Origin: Nocardioides cavernae
Lineage (GTDB): Bacteria; Actinomycetota; Actinomycetes; Propionibacteriales; Nocardioidaceae
NCBI RefSeq assembly: GCF_013410035.1
Contig: NZ_JACCBW010000002.1
Location: forward strand, 620,001 to 684,000
Reading direction: 5' to 3'
Length of the DNA: 64,000 nt
The position numbers were made by a program, and so were the translations under genes. Positions 61,746 through 64,000 of the stretch are shown piece by piece (the stretch's first letter is position 1; each line of letters starts with the position of its first letter). The notes below the pieces were generated by a model. That model was given only the letters and a program-made list of their open reading frames with translations. It had not been told where the DNA came from and did not search any database.

Positions 61746-62501
61746 CTAGGACGTCCGGTGGACCTTGTGTGCCGCTGCTTGGGCGCGGGGCTTGATCACG
61801 AGCTCGTCGATGTCGACGTGGGACGGTCGGGTGGCGACCCAGGAGATGGCGTCTGCGACGTCCTCGGCGAGCAGCGGCGCCTCCACCCCGGCGTACACCG
61901 CGTCGGCCTTCTCCTGGTCGCCGCCGAAGCGCACCAGGGAGAACTCGTCGGTGCGCACCATCCCCGGCGCGACCTCGCTGATCCGGATCGGCTCGCCGTT
62001 GAGCTCGAGGCGCAGCGTCTCGCTGACGACCTTCACGCCGTGCTTGGCTGCGGTGTAGCCGCCCCCGCCCTCGTACGCCCAGCGGCCGGCCGTCGAGCCG
62101 ACGTTGACGATGACCGCGTCGCCGCTGGCGCGGAGCGCGGGCAGCAGGGCACGGGTGACCCGCACCAGGCCGAGCACGTTGACGTCGTACATCCAGCGCC
62201 AGCCGTCGAGGTCGGCGCTGTCGACCCGGTCGACGCCGACCGCGCCACCCGCGTTGTTCACCAGCACGTGGCACACGGGGACGGCAGCCGCCAGGGTGTC
62301 CACCGAGTCCTGGTCGGTGATGTCGCAGGTGACGGCGAGGCCGCCGATCTCGGCCGCCAGCTCCTCGATCCGGTCGGTGCGGCGGGCGGCACACACCACG
62401 CGGAAACCCTGGGCGGCGAGGGCGCGTGCCGTCGCGGCACCGATGCCGCTCGAGGCGCCGGTGACGACGGCGGTACGGGTCTGGGTGCTGTCATCGCTCA
62501 T
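61746..62501 (-). CDS. Short-chain dehydrogenase/reductase
   Basis: The 251-residue SDR has the cofactor motif TGASSGIG, the NNAG motif, catalytic Ser (NVGSTAG), and the YTAAK active-site Tyr/Lys. An Arg-Arg pair after the second strand (CAARRTDR) suggests NADP(H) preference. It is divergent from the RNase H gene, with 25 bp between starts; CAGGAT stands 6 nt before its ATG. The substrate is unknown. Confidence 0.88.
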   Translation of the reverse strand: MSDDSTQTRTAVVTGASSGIGAATARALAAQGFRVVCAARRTDRIEELAAEIGGLAVTCDITDQDSVDTLAAAVPVCHVLVNNAGGAVGVDRVDSADLDGWRWMYDVNVLGLVRVTRALLPALRASGDAVIVNVGSTAGRWAYEGGGGYTAAKHGVKVVSETLRLELNGEPIRISEVAPGMVRTDEFSLVRFGGDQEKADAVYAGVEAPLLAEDVADAISWVATRPSHVDIDELVIKPRAQAAAHKVHRTS

Positions 62502-62526
62502 GCGGCCATCCTGCCAATATGTCCCC

Positions 62527-63408
62527 GTGATCATCGCGGCGGCTGACGGCTCGGCACTCGGCAACCCCGGTCCCGCGGGGTGGGCGTGGTACGTCGACGA
62601 CGACTGCTGGGCCTCCGGCGGGTGGCCGCGCGGCACCAACAACATGGGCGAGCTGATGGCGGTCCTCGACCTCCTCCAGCAGACCGCGCACGTCGACGAC
62701 GAGCTCCACGTCTTCTGCGACAGCAAGTACGTCATCGACTCGGTCACCAAGTGGATGGCGGGCTGGAAGCGCAAGGGCTGGAAGAAGAGCGACGGCAAGC
62801 CCGTGCTCAACGTCGAGCTGATGAAGGCGCTCGACGCCGCGATGGAGGGTCGCCGCGACCGGGTTCGCTTCGAGTGGGTCAAGGGCCACGCCGGCCACAA
62901 GCTCAACGAGGCCGCCGACCGGCGCGCCAACGCGGCCGCGTCCGCCTACCAGCGCGGCGTGGAGCCCGATGCAGGCCCCGGGTTCGCGGGCAGTAGCACC
63001 GCCCACCCCGACGCGGCGGTCGGCCAGGTCGAGGAGGAGCCCGACCTCTTCAGCGACCTCGACGACGCGGCACCCACCCCCGAGGAGCACGTCGTCGCGC
63101 TCGAGCGGTCGCTGCTCACCGACGGAGTGCGCTCCGACCGCGCCGCCGTCGCGGCGCTGCTCCACCCCGACTGGCAGGAGGTGGGACGCTCGGGCCGGCT
63201 GTGGACGCGCGACGACGTCCTCGCCGAGATCGGCCCGATCGAGCCGGTCCGGCTCGAGGTCGTGACCGTCGACCGCCTCGGACCGGACACCATCCTGCTC
63301 GTCTGGCGGGCCGTCGCCGACGGACGTTCCACCCTGCGCAGCAGCCTGTGGCTGCGCTCCGGCGAGCAGTGGCAGCAGCGTTTCCACCAAGGCACCCCGG
63401 AGGGCTGA
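62527..63408 (+). CDS. Ribonuclease HI fused to a DUF4440/SnoaL-like domain
   Basis: The 293-residue protein has an RNase HI domain (residues 1-140) with the acidic active site in AADGSALGNPG, NNMGELMAV, FCDSKYVID and EAADRRAN. A linker leads to a C-terminal domain of about 110 residues (EEHVVALERSLLTDGVRSDR; LHPDWQEVGRSGRLWTRDDV) resembling DUF4440/NTF2-like folds. CAATAT (62515-62520) stands 6 nt before the GTG start. The domain pairing may be a regulatory or substrate-binding fusion. Confidence 0.85.
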   Translation: MIIAAADGSALGNPGPAGWAWYVDDDCWASGGWPRGTNNMGELMAVLDLLQQTAHVDDELHVFCDSKYVIDSVTKWMAGWKRKGWKKSDGKPVLNVELMKALDAAMEGRRDRVRFEWVKGHAGHKLNEAADRRANAAASAYQRGVEPDAGPGFAGSSTAHPDAAVGQVEEEPDLFSDLDDAAPTPEEHVVALERSLLTDGVRSDRAAVAALLHPDWQEVGRSGRLWTRDDVLAEIGPIEPVRLEVVTVDRLGPDTILLVWRAVADGRSTLRSSLWLRSGEQWQQRFHQGTPEG

Positions 63409-63540
63409 GCCGTCGGGGTGGTGCGAGCCACCCGTCCGGAAGCGTCGCCATGACCCGACCGGACCACGCGCCCGGACGTTGATCGGAGGAACCCTCAAGG
63501 TCCGGTCAAGCGACAGCGTGGTCCAGACAGTTCGGATGGG

Positions 63541-64000
63541 ATGACGCCCGTGCGATTCCTCCCTTCCAGCGTCCGCCGCGGACTCCTCGCCGCCACGCTG
63601 CTGTCCCCGGTGCTGGCCACCCTCGGCCTGTCGGCGCCGGCCGATGCCGCGACCACCACCGTCACCAACGCCAGCGCGATCTCAATCCCCAGCTCCGGGA
63701 CTGCGAACCCCTACCCGTCGACGGTGTCGGTGAGCGGGATGGCCAGTAGGATCAGGTCCGTCGAGCTGACCCTGACCGGGTTCCAGCACCAGATCTCGTA
63801 CGACGCGCACGTGATGCTCGTCAGCCCCACCGGACGCAACCTCACGGTGATGTCCGACATCTACAGCCTGGGCGGCGCTAGGACCTTCACCTTCGCCGAC
63901 GGTGCTCCGAGGCTGGCGAACGGATCCCCCTCCGGACGCTACGCGCCGACCGACAACGACGAGCCCAACAACTTCCCGGCGCCCGCACCGGCCCGGACCG
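63541..64000 (+). CDS. Secreted protein with P-domain-like region (3' part beyond the window)
   Basis: The open frame from ATG 63541 runs to the window edge (at least 153 codons). It starts with a signal peptide (LLAATLLSPVLATLGLSAPA) and continues with strand-rich sequence (VELTLTGFQHQISYDAHVML; VSPTGRNLTVMSDIY) resembling the proprotein-convertase P domain found in exported bacterial proteins. GTG 63550 is an alternative start. The 63409-63540 gap shows no other feature. Confidence 0.65.
   Translation, partial: MTPVRFLPSSVRRGLLAATLLSPVLATLGLSAPADAATTTVTNASAISIPSSGTANPYPSTVSVSGMASRIRSVELTLTGFQHQISYDAHVMLVSPTGRNLTVMSDIYSLGGARTFTFADGAPRLANGSPSGRYAPTDNDEPNNFPAPAPART

Overview
The window is high-GC chromosomal DNA from an aerobic actinobacterium, most likely a Nocardioides-type organism. 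The grounds are strong G/C preference at third codon positions, many GTG starts, -10-like hexamers placed 6-7 nt in front of start codons (leaderless style), a complete mce operon beside rpoB-rpoC, and copies of a short dispersed element (TCTCGATACGCCCGCTCG ... ACTCGACCACC) that I associate from memory with Nocardioides genomes. No tRNA, rRNA, CRISPR, insertion sequence or replication origin was seen.

Layout. 1-2.5 kb: a NarL-type two-component pair (regulator cut by the window edge) divergent from a membrane protein. 2.5-29.3 kb: a choline / glycine betaine catabolic island. It holds a mycobacterial-type methylene-THF reductase; a corrinoid methyltransferase operon (IclR regulator, corrinoid protein, methyl-THF methyltransferase, Fe-S activase, DUF1638) divergent from a non-pyrrolysine MttB/MtgB-type methyltransferase; formate-THF ligase and formyl-THF hydrolase (purU); a second IclR regulator; betB, betA and a BetT-type carrier; a ProVWX-like ABC importer with a double-length permease; a BetP/OpuD-type carrier; and a dimethylglycine dehydrogenase with etfBA. 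29.4-40.8 kb: an mce operon (mceG, two yrbE, six mce, two Mce-associated proteins). 40.8-48.6 kb: rpoB-rpoC with two promoters. 48.7-64 kb: ordinary and accessory genes, including a GGR-type oxidoreductase, a tandem Nudix protein, a hydroxyacid-oxoacid transhydrogenase-like enzyme, a DUF222/HNH protein carrying a repeat insertion, a 27-residue membrane peptide, an OFA-type MFS carrier with small subunit, a racemase, an SDR and an RNase H fusion.

How the island should work (inference from families and context). Choline enters through BetT and is oxidised by BetA and BetB to glycine betaine; betaine is also imported by ProVWX and the second BCCT carrier. No Rieske GbcAB monooxygenase and no Bhmt is present. 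The first N-methyl is instead predicted to move from betaine to the corrinoid protein (MtgB to MtgC) and on to tetrahydrofolate (MtgA), with the Fe-S activase rescuing oxidised cobalt. The methylene-THF reductase run oxidatively, plus the CH2-THF made by dimethylglycine dehydrogenase, feeds one-carbon units towards formyl-THF, which Fhs (making ATP) or PurU can release as formate. FolD and the sarcosine-to-glycine step are not in the window.

Regulation. Five intergenic regions (metF, purU/iclR, proVWX, second BCCT, dimethylglycine dehydrogenase) carry the same 17-bp palindrome, GTTGCG-N5-CGCAAC, each paired with a weaker copy whose centre lies exactly 19 bp away. This looks like one local regulon of the IclR protein encoded at 12604-13386. 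The methyltransferase branch has its own IclR regulator and a different, perfect 30-bp operator at 8426-8455.
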